NCBI RefSeq assembly: GCF_001189515.2 | Contig: NZ_CP012069.2 | Coordinates: 2,170,001-2,234,000 of the forward strand | Source: Olsenella sp. oral taxon 807 | GTDB lineage: Bacteria; Actinomycetota; Coriobacteriia; Coriobacteriales; Atopobiaceae | Direction: 5' to 3' | DNA: 64,000 bases | Part shown: positions 29,157 to 37,967 of the stretch, piece after piece | Layout of the letters: the number at the start of each line of letters is the position of its first letter | How positions within the stretch are numbered: position 1 is the first letter of the stretch | The notes under the pieces: generated by a model | What the model was told of the DNA's origin: nothing | What the model saw: only the letters and a program-made list of their open reading frames with translations | Databases searched by the model: none | Made by a program: the position numbers and the translations under genes

Positions 29157-30596
29157 TTACGCGACGGGCCGTGCTGCCTCGGCACTGGTGTCGAGCTCCT
29201 CCTTGGTAAAGCCAAAGAGGAACGTCACGAGGGTAGACACGGCGATGGCGACGACCATGGAGATGACGCCGGCGACGATGTTCTGTGCACCACCGGCTAC
29301 ATAACCAAAGAACGAGAGGATACTCGCGTTGCTCACGACGTAGACGTCAAGGCCAAGGACACCCGCAACAAGCCCACCCGCCGCGCCGCCGGCAATGAGG
29401 CCTGCGAACGTACGCATGTGTCTGAAGCCACAGCCATAGAGGGTCGGCTCAGTCACACCACCAACGACGGCGGAGACGAAAAAACTGAAGTTCTCCGCCC
29501 TCTCGTCGGGATGCTTAACCCTGAGTGCTGCACCGAAGGCCATGCCGTAGCAGGCAAAGGAAGCCATCCCCGCAGCAACCATAATGCAGGAGTCACAGGC
29601 GCCGGTAGCCATGTTAGCAAGCGCCAGCGCGATGAGAACCTGGTGCATGCCAGTCATGACAAGGAACTCCCAGAGACCGCCAACGATAACCATGGTAATG
29701 ATGGCAACGATACCGCCCCTCTCACCAAGGCCAAAGAGGAAGTTGCCGAGAAGGGTGCCGAGGACGGAGCCGATGGGAGCGAGGGCGCAAAGAGAGATGG
29801 GAACCACTATAAGCATGGTAAGAAAGGGGACAAACATCGTAGAGAGGATGTCAGGAATGGCCTTCTTGAAGAACCTCTCGATCTGCCACAGGACGGGGAT
29901 GCAGAGGAGAATGGGCAGGACAGTGCTACTGTAGTTATTGACAACCGCAGGAAGGCCGTATACGGCGGTCGTGGTCATGCCCACGTCTACCATGGTCATG
30001 AACTCGGGGGCAATAAGCACGCCTCCAAGCATCATGCCGAGAACAGGGCTCGCTCCGAGGACCTTGGCAGCAGACCAACCGAGGATGACCGGCATGAAGT
30101 AGAACCCAGCGCTATAGAGCCAGTTGTAGAAGAGGTTGTAGGTGTCGGAGTCTGCCGCCCAAAGGTTAAGCATGGTCGGTCCACAAACCGCCGCGATGGT
30201 TCTAAACACTGCCGCAACCATCATGATGGGGATAAGCTGTACCATCGATTTGGACAGGTAGTTGAGGACGCTACCTCCGACCGATTTGGCGGTGAGCTTC
30301 TCCCTGGGCGCGCCGCCGAGGCTCTCACCTACGGAACCGCCAGCAGCGACGCCGAGCTTGATGAGCTCGTTATAGACTTTGGGAACATTCTGACCTATCA
30401 CGACCTGGTACTGGTCGCCAACCCACTGGGCAGCGAGTACTCCCTTGATCTTTTTGACCTCATCATCATCGGGAATTGACTGATCCTTGAGATTGAGGCG
30501 TAAGCGCGTCATGCAGTGCGCAACAGTCGTGACATTCTCCTTACCACCAACTGCGACCAGAACATCTACTGCCACCTTCTCGTTACCAACTGCCAT
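29157..30596 (-). CDS. PTS transporter subunit EIIBC, glucoside family
   Basis: 479 residues. The EIIB domain has the phospho-Cys in TVAHCMTRLRLNLKD at about residue 28; the EIIC membrane domain follows with about ten hydrophobic segments and the conserved VGGVTEPTLYG. There is no fused EIIA, so a separate EIIA must serve it. Family members import and phosphorylate beta-glucosides, sucrose, trehalose or N-acetyl sugars. Preceded by an antiterminator-type leader (30747-30780) and by the regulator gene. Confidence 0.92.
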   Translation of the reverse strand: MAVGNEKVAVDVLVAVGGKENVTTVAHCMTRLRLNLKDQSIPDDDEVKKIKGVLAAQWVGDQYQVVIGQNVPKVYNELIKLGVAAGGSVGESLGGAPREKLTAKSVGGSVLNYLSKSMVQLIPIMMVAAVFRTIAAVCGPTMLNLWAADSDTYNLFYNWLYSAGFYFMPVILGWSAAKVLGASPVLGMMLGGVLIAPEFMTMVDVGMTTTAVYGLPAVVNNYSSTVLPILLCIPVLWQIERFFKKAIPDILSTMFVPFLTMLIVVPISLCALAPIGSVLGTLLGNFLFGLGERGGIVAIITMVIVGGLWEFLVMTGMHQVLIALALANMATGACDSCIMVAAGMASFACYGMAFGAALRVKHPDERAENFSFFVSAVVGGVTEPTLYGCGFRHMRTFAGLIAGGAAGGLVAGVLGLDVYVVSNASILSFFGYVAGGAQNIVAGVISMVVAIAVSTLVTFLFGFTKEELDTSAEAARPVA

Positions 30597-30746
30597 CTGT
30601 CTTCCCTTCTCTTCTCGTCACAGGCGAAGAGGAGAACCAAGACAGCAGCGTTAATGGGAAAGATGGAATGTCACGGTATGAAAAAGACCCCGAGACCTAC
30701 CAACAACGAAAACCGACCGCCACCTTGTAGCGAACGCCGTTGCCCT

Positions 30747-30780
30747 GGTAATGCCCCGCGAGTCCTCGCGTGTAACACCC
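30747..30780 (-). promoter_or_regulatory. ribonucleic antiterminator (RAT) site for the BglG-type regulator
   Basis: In the transcript the segment reads GGGTGTTACACGCGAG then GACTCGCGGGGCATTACC. It fits the RAT pattern GGnTGTTAC ... GGCAnnACC, with an inner 6-bp stem CGCGAG/CTCGCG. It lies 150 bases before the PTS start codon. The competing terminator could not be drawn with confidence. Confidence 0.65.
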
Positions 30781-30792
30781 AATAGCTAAGAA

Positions 30793-30822
30793 TTAGTATG
30801 CACCGTTTCGCGAAAATGTCAA
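30793..30822 (-). promoter_or_regulatory. promoter of the PTS-deacetylase operon
   Basis: On the minus strand TTGACA (30817-30822) and TACTAA (30793-30798) are 18 bp apart; the transcript would begin just before the RAT site. The spacer contains the palindrome TTTCGCGAAA. Confidence 0.55.
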
Positions 30823-30855
30823 CAAGGAACTTTCCGTGTCGCAAGGTTCGCGGCG

Positions 30856-31692
30856 TCATCCGTCCTTGGCGCGCGCCACGACGCGAGTGACGTGCAGGAT
30901 AAGATAGACGAGCTCCTCCTCGGTGAGCGTGTTACCGTAGGTCTGCTCGAGGATGGCGCCAATCTTGGCGGCACAGGTAGTCTCATGGGGATGCTGCCTT
31001 GAGAGCATAGGATAGAGGTCGGAGCTTTTCGTGTCGAGGAGGCTCCCTGCGGCCACGCGTTCGATGAGGTAGCATACATGGGTAGCAAAGCGGGCGTAGT
31101 CAAATGAGTCACGGTTGACGGTGACTCCCATGTCATGCTCCACGATAGCAGTCGCGGAGTTGAGGAGGCGATCCTTCCTGCGCCGATTGATCGTCGACTT
31201 GTCGCTTGATGAGACGGTACTGTTCACGATAGAGAGCGCAATACCCACCGCCTCCCCTTTGGGCAGGCGCACACCGAAGGTCTTGCTGATACCGCGGACA
31301 GCTATCTCACCGAGGCCGTACTCCACGGGATAGTTCTGCTGTACGTCGTAAGCCAGCGGCATCTGCACGTACATGTGCTCACGCGCTCGCCTGACCGCAA
31401 AAGAGATGTGGTCGGCGAGGGTTATGGGGAGGTTGGGGGAGAGCTCGTGCGACACCTGCGAGCGGACGATGTCGGAGAACTGTGCGGCAAACTCGAGCTC
31501 TTCGGGAGGGAGGAGCTCGATGAGATCGAGGTACTTGTCATCAATGCCGTAGAAAGTCCGCTTGATGCTGACGAGAGGTACATCGCGCGGCATGGAGCCA
31601 AAGCCCACGCCTGCACCAAGGGCGATGAGCTGGCGTCCCCTGCCATCCACGCAGATCGCGGCGTTGTTACCGATGGCCTGTAGTGCCCGCAA
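30856..31692 (-). CDS. BglG/LicT-family transcriptional antiterminator
   Basis: 278 residues. An N-terminal RNA-binding domain (IGNNAAICVDGRGRQLIALG then GVGFG) is followed by two PRD domains carrying the regulatory histidines (for example in ISFAVRRAREHM, IVEHDMGVTV, SRQHPHETTC). PTS-dependent phosphorylation would decide whether it binds the RAT in the leader of the PTS gene next to it. TTG start at 31692 with GGGGGAA upstream. Confidence 0.92.
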   Translation of the reverse strand: MRALQAIGNNAAICVDGRGRQLIALGAGVGFGSMPRDVPLVSIKRTFYGIDDKYLDLIELLPPEELEFAAQFSDIVRSQVSHELSPNLPITLADHISFAVRRAREHMYVQMPLAYDVQQNYPVEYGLGEIAVRGISKTFGVRLPKGEAVGIALSIVNSTVSSSDKSTINRRRKDRLLNSATAIVEHDMGVTVNRDSFDYARFATHVCYLIERVAAGSLLDTKSSDLYPMLSRQHPHETTCAAKIGAILEQTYGNTLTEEELVYLILHVTRVVARAKDG

Positions 31693-32277
31693 GCCGATTC
31701 CCCCAAAAGTCGCTGTCGTGATCTTCCTACCTTAGCAGATGTGGAGGCAGTCGAAGCAGGATATATATTTGTGGCTGAACTCAGACCAGTGACGGCCACA
31801 TCTTTGAGATGGGGTCTTTCGGATCGGTGTATCCACATGGCCTCGCCACCCTTGCCTCTGAAGAGTGCGGTGATCTCATGCGGACCCACTGCCGAGGCGG
31901 GAGGCCTCCGCGCTGCCGTCCGGGTTCAACCAAACATGCCCGCTTGCTGTCGAGTACACCGCTGATACGCTATGCGTCTGGTGCGCCACCAAGGCAATGG
32001 CATCGCCTTCTCACCACAGACCCCGAAAGGCGGGTACGGTGATATCCCCGCTACAGGAACATTGCCATGTACAAGGGAGGTAGATGATCCCGTCCTTCTC
32101 CGTAATATCCCGGCCATAGAGGATGTGGCCCAGACCCAAGCGCCTGCCCCAACGATATGCGTCCTTCAAAGAAGACTCAGCATGCCAGCACCGTCGTCTC
32201 GTCTCCTATCGACACCAAATGACGGTTACTTATATCAGAATCATACACGAAATGACACTCTATATCTGAGTTTTTGT
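31693..32277. other. gene-poor stretch with weak coding remnant
   Basis: No complete gene. On the minus strand about 32040-32170 an open stretch reads YRWGRRLGLGHILYGRDI and then EKDGIIYLPC before a stop. It looks like a decayed coding fragment, but the family is not recognised. The rest shows nothing. Confidence 0.35.
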
Positions 32278-32728
32278 GAGGCTTCGTGAGCTCGTGTAGG
32301 TGGATGGTTGCGTCACCGCCCCGGTGGCATGGACCTCAGGTCCAAGCACCTGAGCATCACGGGGGCCGTGGGGCCATCGACGTCGTGGGACCCATGGCCC
32401 CGCCCGTTCGCGCGAGCGGCCGTGGGTATGCAGGAGTGTACACAGACCGGCGAAAACGGCCTCTCGACGCAACCACCGCTCGCATGCAGAACGCGCCCTT
32501 TGGTCGAGTCTCACACGCAAAATGCGCCTTTCCGTGACGTCGCCCGTCCAGAATGCGCCTCTCGGCCACGTCGCGGTGGCGTCGTCGGCGCAGAGCGCGC
32601 CTTTCCGTGAGAGTGACACCCCCAGAGTGCGTCTTTCCGTGAGTCGCCGGTTGCAGAGTGGGGCACATGTGCACGCTGTTGCGACGCGATTCGCCGAGGC
32701 GTCAACCCACACGAACCCCCGAAGAGCC
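32278..32728. mobile_element. dispersed non-coding element, copy A (451 bp)
   Basis: Shares its left 170 bp (from GAGGCTTCGTGAG through the TGCGTCACCGCCC and CATCACGGGGGCC stretches to GTGTACACAGA) and its right end (CCCACAC then ACCCCCGAAGAGCC) with copies at 44142 and 51652. The ends are imperfect inverted repeats of each other. The interior differs: here it holds array motifs related to TGCGCTTTTCCGTGAG at 32491, 32523, 32554, 32596, 32628 and 32659 (steps 31, 32 and 42). The flanks share only TTTGT at the same offset, so the copy looks old. Confidence 0.75.
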
Positions 32729-32917
32729 ACCTTTGTGCACGTATTTACGGTAAAGGCGTTAGTGTTGGTGGACGCGAAGCGGATAGACCGGACTGGCCAT
32801 TTCTGCCCGACGACCGCAGCATTGGAAAGGCGTATGCTGAATAGCGTATGACCAGGGGAAACGTGATCTTCTTACAAACGGTCGAGCTTAGCGGCCGCAT
32901 CGCACTCACAATGCGTG

Positions 32918-33256
32918 CTAGCCCTTACGCAGGCGTTCCTTGTATCTCTCGCCCCATACCCGCATGGCGTCGAGCACGGGCTTGAGGCTCTGTCCCAGCT
33001 CGGTGAGCGAGTACTCCACGCGCGGCGGAACCTCAGCAAACGCCTCACGGCTCACGATCCCAAACTCCTCCATGGAGCGCAGGTTTGTGGTAAGCACCTT
33101 CTGGGATATCTTGCCTATGGAGCGCTGCAGCTCCTTGAAGCGCATGGTACCGTTGAGGCCCAGATCGCGCAGGATGAGCACCTGCCACTTGTTGCCGATG
33201 AGGCTGAGCGTGGTTTCCACGGGGCACGCAGGAAGAGTATCGAGCTTCTTGTTCAT
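32918..33256 (-). CDS. HxlR-family transcriptional regulator
   Basis: 112 residues, a single winged-helix domain: VETTLSLIGNKWQVLILRDL, FKELQRSIGKISQKVLTTNL, VPPRVEYSLTELGQSL. A Cys sits at residue 11 (LPACPVE), the place of the redox-active Cys in YodB/HypR-type sensors. Divergent from the NmrA-like/sirtuin/macrodomain operon, which it probably controls from the operators at 33299-33334. Confidence 0.92.
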   Translation of the reverse strand: MNKKLDTLPACPVETTLSLIGNKWQVLILRDLGLNGTMRFKELQRSIGKISQKVLTTNLRSMEEFGIVSREAFAEVPPRVEYSLTELGQSLKPVLDAMRVWGERYKERLRKG

Positions 33257-33298
33257 GTTTCAACTACTTCTACACAGGCGGATACATTAATAGTCACC

Positions 33299-33334
33299 AA
33301 TAGGTACCTACGGCACAATATAGTGCCTACTTCC
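33299..33334. promoter_or_regulatory. paired palindromes in the hxlR/nmrA divergent promoter
   Basis: TAGGTACCTA is a perfect 10-bp palindrome, followed a few bases on by GGCAC-AATATA-GTGCC. The two lie side by side midway between the divergent genes and are likely HxlR binding sites. Confidence 0.6.
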
Positions 33335-33414
33335 ATATGGCATGCATTGATTCTACTATGCAACCTGTCAGAAGGCAACGGCGCAAAGGGCGTCACAACG
33401 GAAAGGAACCGATC

Positions 33415-34050
33415 ATGACCAAGAGGATCGCGGTAGTGGCGGCAAACGGCAAGGCGGGTCAGCTCATCGTGAGAGAGGCCGTCGAGCGTGGCAACGATGT
33501 CACCACGTTCGTACGCTCCGAGAACAGGACCGTTGCTGAGAACGTCGTGGTCAAAGACATCATGGACCTGACGCCTAAGGACCTCGTCGGCTTCGACGCC
33601 GTGGTGGACGCCTTCGGTGCCTGGACCCCCGAGACGCTGCCTCAGCATTCCACTACACTGGCGCACCTGTGCGACATCCTATCCGGCACGGACACGCGTC
33701 TGCTCGTCGTGGGCGGTGCCGGAAGCCTGTACGTGAACCCAGAGCACACCATGACCGTCTCCGAGACGCCGGACTTTCCCGAGATGTTCAAGCCCCTGGC
33801 GTCTGCCATGGCCGAAGCCCTGAGCGACCTGCGCGAGCGCGACGATGTGAGGTGGACCTACATCAGCCCCGCAGGCGACTTCCAGGCCGAGGGCGAGCGC
33901 ACGGGCGAGTATATCCTTGCCGGAGAGGAGCTCACCCTCAATGACCGCGGCGAGTCCATCATCTCCTATGCCGACTACGCCATAGCCATGGTGGACGAGA
34001 TCGAGTCCGGAGACCATATCCAGCAGCGCATCAGCGTTGTTTGCAAGTAA
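33415..34050 (+). CDS. NmrA-like NAD(P)-binding oxidoreductase
   Basis: 211 residues with a Rossmann start KRIAVVAANGKAGQLIVREA (GxxGxxG variant) and the atypical-SDR pattern FDAVVDAFGAWTPETL, LLVVGGAGSLYV and YISPAGDFQAEGERTGEY. Relatives bind NAD(P)H and act as redox sensors or quinone reductases. The ATG at 33415 has GAAAGGAACC ahead. First gene of an operon with the sirtuin and macrodomain genes. Confidence 0.88.
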   Translation: MTKRIAVVAANGKAGQLIVREAVERGNDVTTFVRSENRTVAENVVVKDIMDLTPKDLVGFDAVVDAFGAWTPETLPQHSTTLAHLCDILSGTDTRLLVVGGAGSLYVNPEHTMTVSETPDFPEMFKPLASAMAEALSDLRERDDVRWTYISPAGDFQAEGERTGEYILAGEELTLNDRGESIISYADYAIAMVDEIESGDHIQQRISVVCK

Positions 34051-34081
34051 GCTGTCAAGAATTTGAAGGATCGAGATACAG

Positions 34082-34945
34082 ATGGGTCACACCCACGACA
34101 ACGTAAAAGAGCTCGTCGAGGTCATCCATGCGGCAGAAGCCGTGGTGGTGGGCGCCGGATCGGGACTTTCGACGGCAGCCGGGCTCACCTACGGCGGGGA
34201 GCGATTCCGGCGCCACTTCTCCGACTTCATCGAGGCGCGCGGGTTCACCGACATGTACACGGCCGGCTTCTTCCCCTTCCCAACGCTGGAGGAGCAGTGG
34301 GCCTACTGGAGCCGCCACATATGGTACAACCGCTACGTGAAGGCGCCCAAGGACACCTACAAAAAGCTGCTTAAGCTGCTGGACTGCAAGGACTTCTTTG
34401 TGCTGACCACCAATGTGGACCATCAGTTTCAGCTGGCGGGGTTCCCGAAGGAGCGCCTGTTCTACACCCAAGGCGACTATGGCCTTTGGCAGTGCAGCGT
34501 ACCCTGCCACAACGTCACCTACGACAACCGTGAGGCTGTAAGGCTCATGGTCGAGGAACAGCGCGGCATGCGGGTACCGACAGAGCTCGTACCGCACTGT
34601 CCCAAGTGCGACGAACCCATGAGCATGAACCTGAGGGCAGATGACACCTTCGTGGAGGACGAAGACTGGCATGCGGCTGCGAACCGGTACAGTGACTACC
34701 TCAACGCTCACAGCGAGGGTAGGGTGCTCTACCTTGAGCTGGGCGTAGGAATGAACACGCCGGCCATCGTGAAGTACCCCTTCTGGCGCCGCACGTACGC
34801 AAACCCACAGGCACGCTACGCGTGTGTCAACTACAGGGAGGCGTATGCGCCAGCCGAGATACACGGCCGTTCGTTCCTCCTGAGCGGCGATATCGACAAA
34901 GTGCTTTTTGAGGCGCTATCGTTGACCGATTTCGAGGGGGCATAG
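34082..34945 (+). CDS. class M sirtuin (SirTM-type NAD-dependent ADP-ribosyltransferase)
   Basis: 287 residues. NAD-binding start VVVGAGSGLSTAAGLTYGG, TTNVDHQF in place of the usual TQNIDxL, and a Gln (TQGDYGLWQC) where deacetylase sirtuins have the catalytic His; the last is a mark of SirTM, which ADP-ribosylates a lipoylated carrier protein. Two Cys (PHCPKCDEP) of the zinc site are present. It is followed 2 bp later by a zinc macrodomain gene, as in SirTM operons, but no GcvH-L or LplA2 gene is found here. Confidence 0.88.
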   Translation: MGHTHDNVKELVEVIHAAEAVVVGAGSGLSTAAGLTYGGERFRRHFSDFIEARGFTDMYTAGFFPFPTLEEQWAYWSRHIWYNRYVKAPKDTYKKLLKLLDCKDFFVLTTNVDHQFQLAGFPKERLFYTQGDYGLWQCSVPCHNVTYDNREAVRLMVEEQRGMRVPTELVPHCPKCDEPMSMNLRADDTFVEDEDWHAAANRYSDYLNAHSEGRVLYLELGVGMNTPAIVKYPFWRRTYANPQARYACVNYREAYAPAEIHGRSFLLSGDIDKVLFEALSLTDFEGA

Positions 34946-34946
34946 G

Positions 34947-35741
34947 ATGGAGCAAGAGCGTAAAGCGCAACTGCTGGAACATCTGGTTGCAAGTCTGTGC
35001 GACGAGCGGGGCATCGACGCGCCCGCGACAAGGAGCGCCGATGAGCTATGGAGCGCGTTTCGCGCACTGGTCAATACCAGGCCACCGATGCCGGCGGACG
35101 AACGCTGGCTCCGAATGCAGGACGAGCTGCTCAAGGGGCTCATCGAGGATGCGGGAACCGCGTCGGTGGCCGATGCTGTTGCAAGCCCCGCTCATCCTCG
35201 CATCCGCCTGTGGAGGGGCGACATCACGACACTGGCCGCAGATGCCGTCGTGAACGCGGCCAACAGCCAGATGCTGGGGTGCTGGCGGCCCGGGCACCAT
35301 TGCATCGACAACGCGATCCATACCTTCGCGGGGGTGCAGCTGCGCATGGAATGCGCCGAGGTCATGGACGCCCAAGGCCACGAGGAGCCTACGGGGTCCG
35401 CGAAGATCACCAAAGCCTACAACCTGCCATCGAGACATGTCATCCACACGGTCGGTCCCATCGCGAGCGGACGCCCGACGGCCCTGCACCGCGCGCAGCT
35501 TGCCAGCTGCTATCGCAGTTGTCTGGAGCTAGCGGACCGGAGCCGATTGTCCTCCATAGCCTTCTGCTGCATCGGCACGGGCGTGTTCGGCTTTCCGCAA
35601 GAGGAGGCCGCAAAGATCGCCGTCCGTACGGTACGCGAATGGCTTGGGGCAAGCAAGTCCCAGATCACTGTGATCTTCGATGTCTTCTCCGACAAGGACT
35701 TGGAGACATACGCCAGCTTACTTGACATACCGAGCTCATAA
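34947..35741 (+). CDS. zinc macrodomain protein-ADP-ribose hydrolase
   Basis: 264 residues. A helical N-terminal part of about 85 residues, then a macrodomain: IRLWRGDITTLAADAVVNAA, NSQMLGCWRPGHHCIDNAIH (zinc ligands Cys/His/Cys), PTGSAKITKAYNLPSRHVI and CCIGTGVFGFPQEEAA. Zn-macrodomains linked to SirTM remove ADP-ribose from its target. Start ATG overlaps nothing and lies 1 base after the sirtuin stop. Confidence 0.9.
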   Translation: MEQERKAQLLEHLVASLCDERGIDAPATRSADELWSAFRALVNTRPPMPADERWLRMQDELLKGLIEDAGTASVADAVASPAHPRIRLWRGDITTLAADAVVNAANSQMLGCWRPGHHCIDNAIHTFAGVQLRMECAEVMDAQGHEEPTGSAKITKAYNLPSRHVIHTVGPIASGRPTALHRAQLASCYRSCLELADRSRLSSIAFCCIGTGVFGFPQEEAAKIAVRTVREWLGASKSQITVIFDVFSDKDLETYASLLDIPSS

Positions 35742-35825
35742 AACGCATCGGCCGGGATCGGTCCCGATCACTCCCACGGCATGGTTGCCGTGAGCGTCGA
35801 TCTGAGCCAGCCACAAAAGAGAGCT

Positions 35826-36085
35826 GGAGAAGGTGAGCGAGAACGTGCTCACCGACTCCGACGCGCAGGCACTCTCCCACGACGACGTAACCATCATCCA
35901 GATAACAGTTCCTCGCGCCGACAGGAGGCTGCGCCCCATCTACCTCAACGACAACCCGAAACGCTCGTTCAGACGCAACCGCTCGGGTGACTACCTCTGC
36001 CGCTGCGAGGAGATCCAGGGGATGATGCGCGACGCCGCCGACCAGAGCCAGGACTGCAGGACCCTGCCCCGAGTGGGCATAGGCG
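35826..36085 (+). pseudogene. fragment of an AlbA_2/HATPase gene (N-terminal third)
   Basis: Reads VSENVLTDSDAQALSHDDVT and continues almost identically to residues of about 76-157 of the intact protein at 39212. It begins abruptly and ends after PRVGIGG. With the fragment at 37968 it makes up one decayed paralogue split by about 1.9 kb that carries a MITE and an ATPase gene. About 35 bp around TGCCCCGAGTGGGCATAGGC are present on both sides of the split. Confidence 0.8.
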
Positions 36086-36176
36086 GACACGACCTCGCAC
36101 CCTCCCCCGATGCGCCGTCCGGCGATGGCCGATACACGTGGTCGTCCGCTCCGCTTTCTCCTGTTCCATCCGGCAA

Positions 36177-36329
36177 CTCTCTGTTAGACCACCGTTGACA
36201 TGGCAAGCTACCTCGCCTCTTGCTGCATCAGGCCAAGCATTCCTTGGTCTTCCCATGACGTGTTGTCTGTCAACGGCATCGTAGCGGAGGGGCGAAGTAT
36301 CATCATGTCAACGGTGGTCTAACAGAGGG
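36177..36329. mobile_element. 153-bp MITE with 26-bp inverted ends and 8-bp target duplication
   Basis: Left end CTCTCTGTTAGACCACCG with TTGACATG following; right end is the complement with one mismatch in 26 bp. The element is bounded by TCCGGCAA at 36169-36176 and 36330-36337. No gene inside. The same terminal sequence begins the partial IS at 63668, which is the likely source of its transposase. Confidence 0.9.
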
Positions 36330-36397
36330 TCCGGCAAAGCGCCAGGGGTATCGCCTGCCACTTGACCTCAGCCCAAGGAACCTGTCGTGATTCCCCA

Positions 36398-37699
36398 TCA
36401 ATCCCAGCTCCCTGAGTTGCCTATGGCGTAAAGCGGCACGTTGCGCATCCACCCCTGGTCGCAAAAGCCCGAGAGGCTGAAACGCCTCGACACCGTGCCG
36501 GGATATCGACCCGAGAATGCTCTCAGGCTCTTCGAGCGCAGGTTCTCCTCGGCCTTCACCTCGATGGGATAGACCCTACCGCCGCGCTGCACGAGGAAGT
36601 CAACCTCGCCGCGAGAGTTCTCTGCAGACCAGTAGCACGGACTAAGATTGCAATCCGAGACCAGCTGCTGGCAGACGTACTGCTCGGTGAGGGCTCCCCT
36701 AAACTCAGTGAAGAGTGCGTTACCATCGACGATACTCGAGGCGTCGAGCCTAGAAAGCGCACAGAGAAGACCGACGTCGAGGGAAAAGAGCTTGAACGCG
36801 GACTCGTCTGCGTAGGCCGAGAGGGGAACACCCGGCTTGGACACCCGAGGAACCCTCGTCGCGATACCGGCCTGCGTAAGCCAGGTGATCGCCGAACGGT
36901 AGTCACGGGCCCGGGCACCCTCCCCAATATGCCCGAAGACAAACTTCTTGTTCTCCTGCCCAAGGTGCGCCGGAAGCGAGCGCCATGCAGAGAGGGCGCG
37001 CTCCGCTCCAGCAGCCCCCAGATGCTTCGAGATGTCCCTCTCGTAACCGAATAGGACCCCCTCCTGCACGGCACGGACGGCGGACAGGTCAGCGGACTCG
37101 ACGAACGTAGCGACCGCCTCAGGCATGCCTCCGACGAAGTAGTACTGCTTAAGCAACTCTCTGAACTTCGCCGCAAGGGACCCGAGAAGCTGCTTGTCGC
37201 CCGAGTCGACGACCTCCCGCAGCATCGGGTTGCCCGTCGCATCAAGGAACTCGCGAAAGCTCAGAGGGTGGAGGTCGAGCATGTCAACCTTGCCGACGGG
37301 ATAACCCGTGCCCTCGTGGAACGTGATGCCCAGGAGGGATCCCGCCGCCACCACAGCAAGCTCCGGGGCGTTCTCGCAAAAGTACTTGAGCGAGGTGAGC
37401 GCCTTGGGGCACTCCTGAACCTCGTCAAGTACGACGAGGGTCTTGCCGGGGATCACCCTCTGCCCACTCTCCGCCTGGATCATGAGCAAGATGCGGGGCA
37501 GGTCATAGCCCACGTCAAACTGAGAGGCGAGGCCCAAGTTGTTGTCGAGGTTGACGTAGGCGACGCTCTCGAAGTGCCTCGCGCCGAACTCCATGAGCAA
37601 CCAGGTCTTCCCAACCTGCCTGGCACCATTGAGCACAAGAGGCTTCCTGCGAACGGAGTTCTTCCATCCGACGAGGTCATCCATAAGGAAACGTTCCAT
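36398..37699 (-). CDS. AAA_14/DUF4143 ATPase
   Basis: About 433 residues. Walker A LNGARQVGKTWLLMEFG, Walker B TLVVLDEVQECP, sensor AAGSLLGI, and a C-terminal DUF4143 domain with the nuclease-like tail WSAENSRGEVDFLVQRGGRV. Common in host-associated bacteria in variable regions; the function is unsettled, with links to defence and toxin-antitoxin behaviour suggested. ATG 37699 follows GGAGGTGTC. It is inserted between the two halves of a decayed AlbA_2 gene. Confidence 0.88.
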   Translation of the reverse strand: MERFLMDDLVGWKNSVRRKPLVLNGARQVGKTWLLMEFGARHFESVAYVNLDNNLGLASQFDVGYDLPRILLMIQAESGQRVIPGKTLVVLDEVQECPKALTSLKYFCENAPELAVVAAGSLLGITFHEGTGYPVGKVDMLDLHPLSFREFLDATGNPMLREVVDSGDKQLLGSLAAKFRELLKQYYFVGGMPEAVATFVESADLSAVRAVQEGVLFGYERDISKHLGAAGAERALSAWRSLPAHLGQENKKFVFGHIGEGARARDYRSAITWLTQAGIATRVPRVSKPGVPLSAYADESAFKLFSLDVGLLCALSRLDASSIVDGNALFTEFRGALTEQYVCQQLVSDCNLSPCYWSAENSRGEVDFLVQRGGRVYPIEVKAEENLRSKSLRAFSGRYPGTVSRRFSLSGFCDQGWMRNVPLYAIGNSGSWD

Positions 37700-37731
37700 G
37701 ACACCTCCAAACGGCATACTATCAGAACATT

Positions 37732-37761
37732 CTTATTATCACACAGGATGGTTATAATAAG
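37732..37761 (-). promoter_or_regulatory. inverted repeat upstream of the AAA_14 ATPase
   Basis: CTTATTAT (37732-37739) and its complement ATAATAAG (37754-37761), 14 bp apart, in an AT-rich patch 33 bp before the start codon; a likely operator within the promoter region. Confidence 0.5.
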
Positions 37762-37967
37762 GACGTAAAATAACCTATATTGGCTTTTTGATGTACCTCA
37801 TCTCCATTCTGCACTATGGCTTAGCCTTGACTGATTGCACCAATGCGGTGCGCTCGCCGGGTGGCGCAAGAAAGTTGAGATGAGATGTCTGGCAGGCCCT
37901 CCCCGCACGGAGGATCCGGCGCAGCTCTTGGTGCGCTCGCCGGGCGACTCCGACCGGTCGCGCGCCC

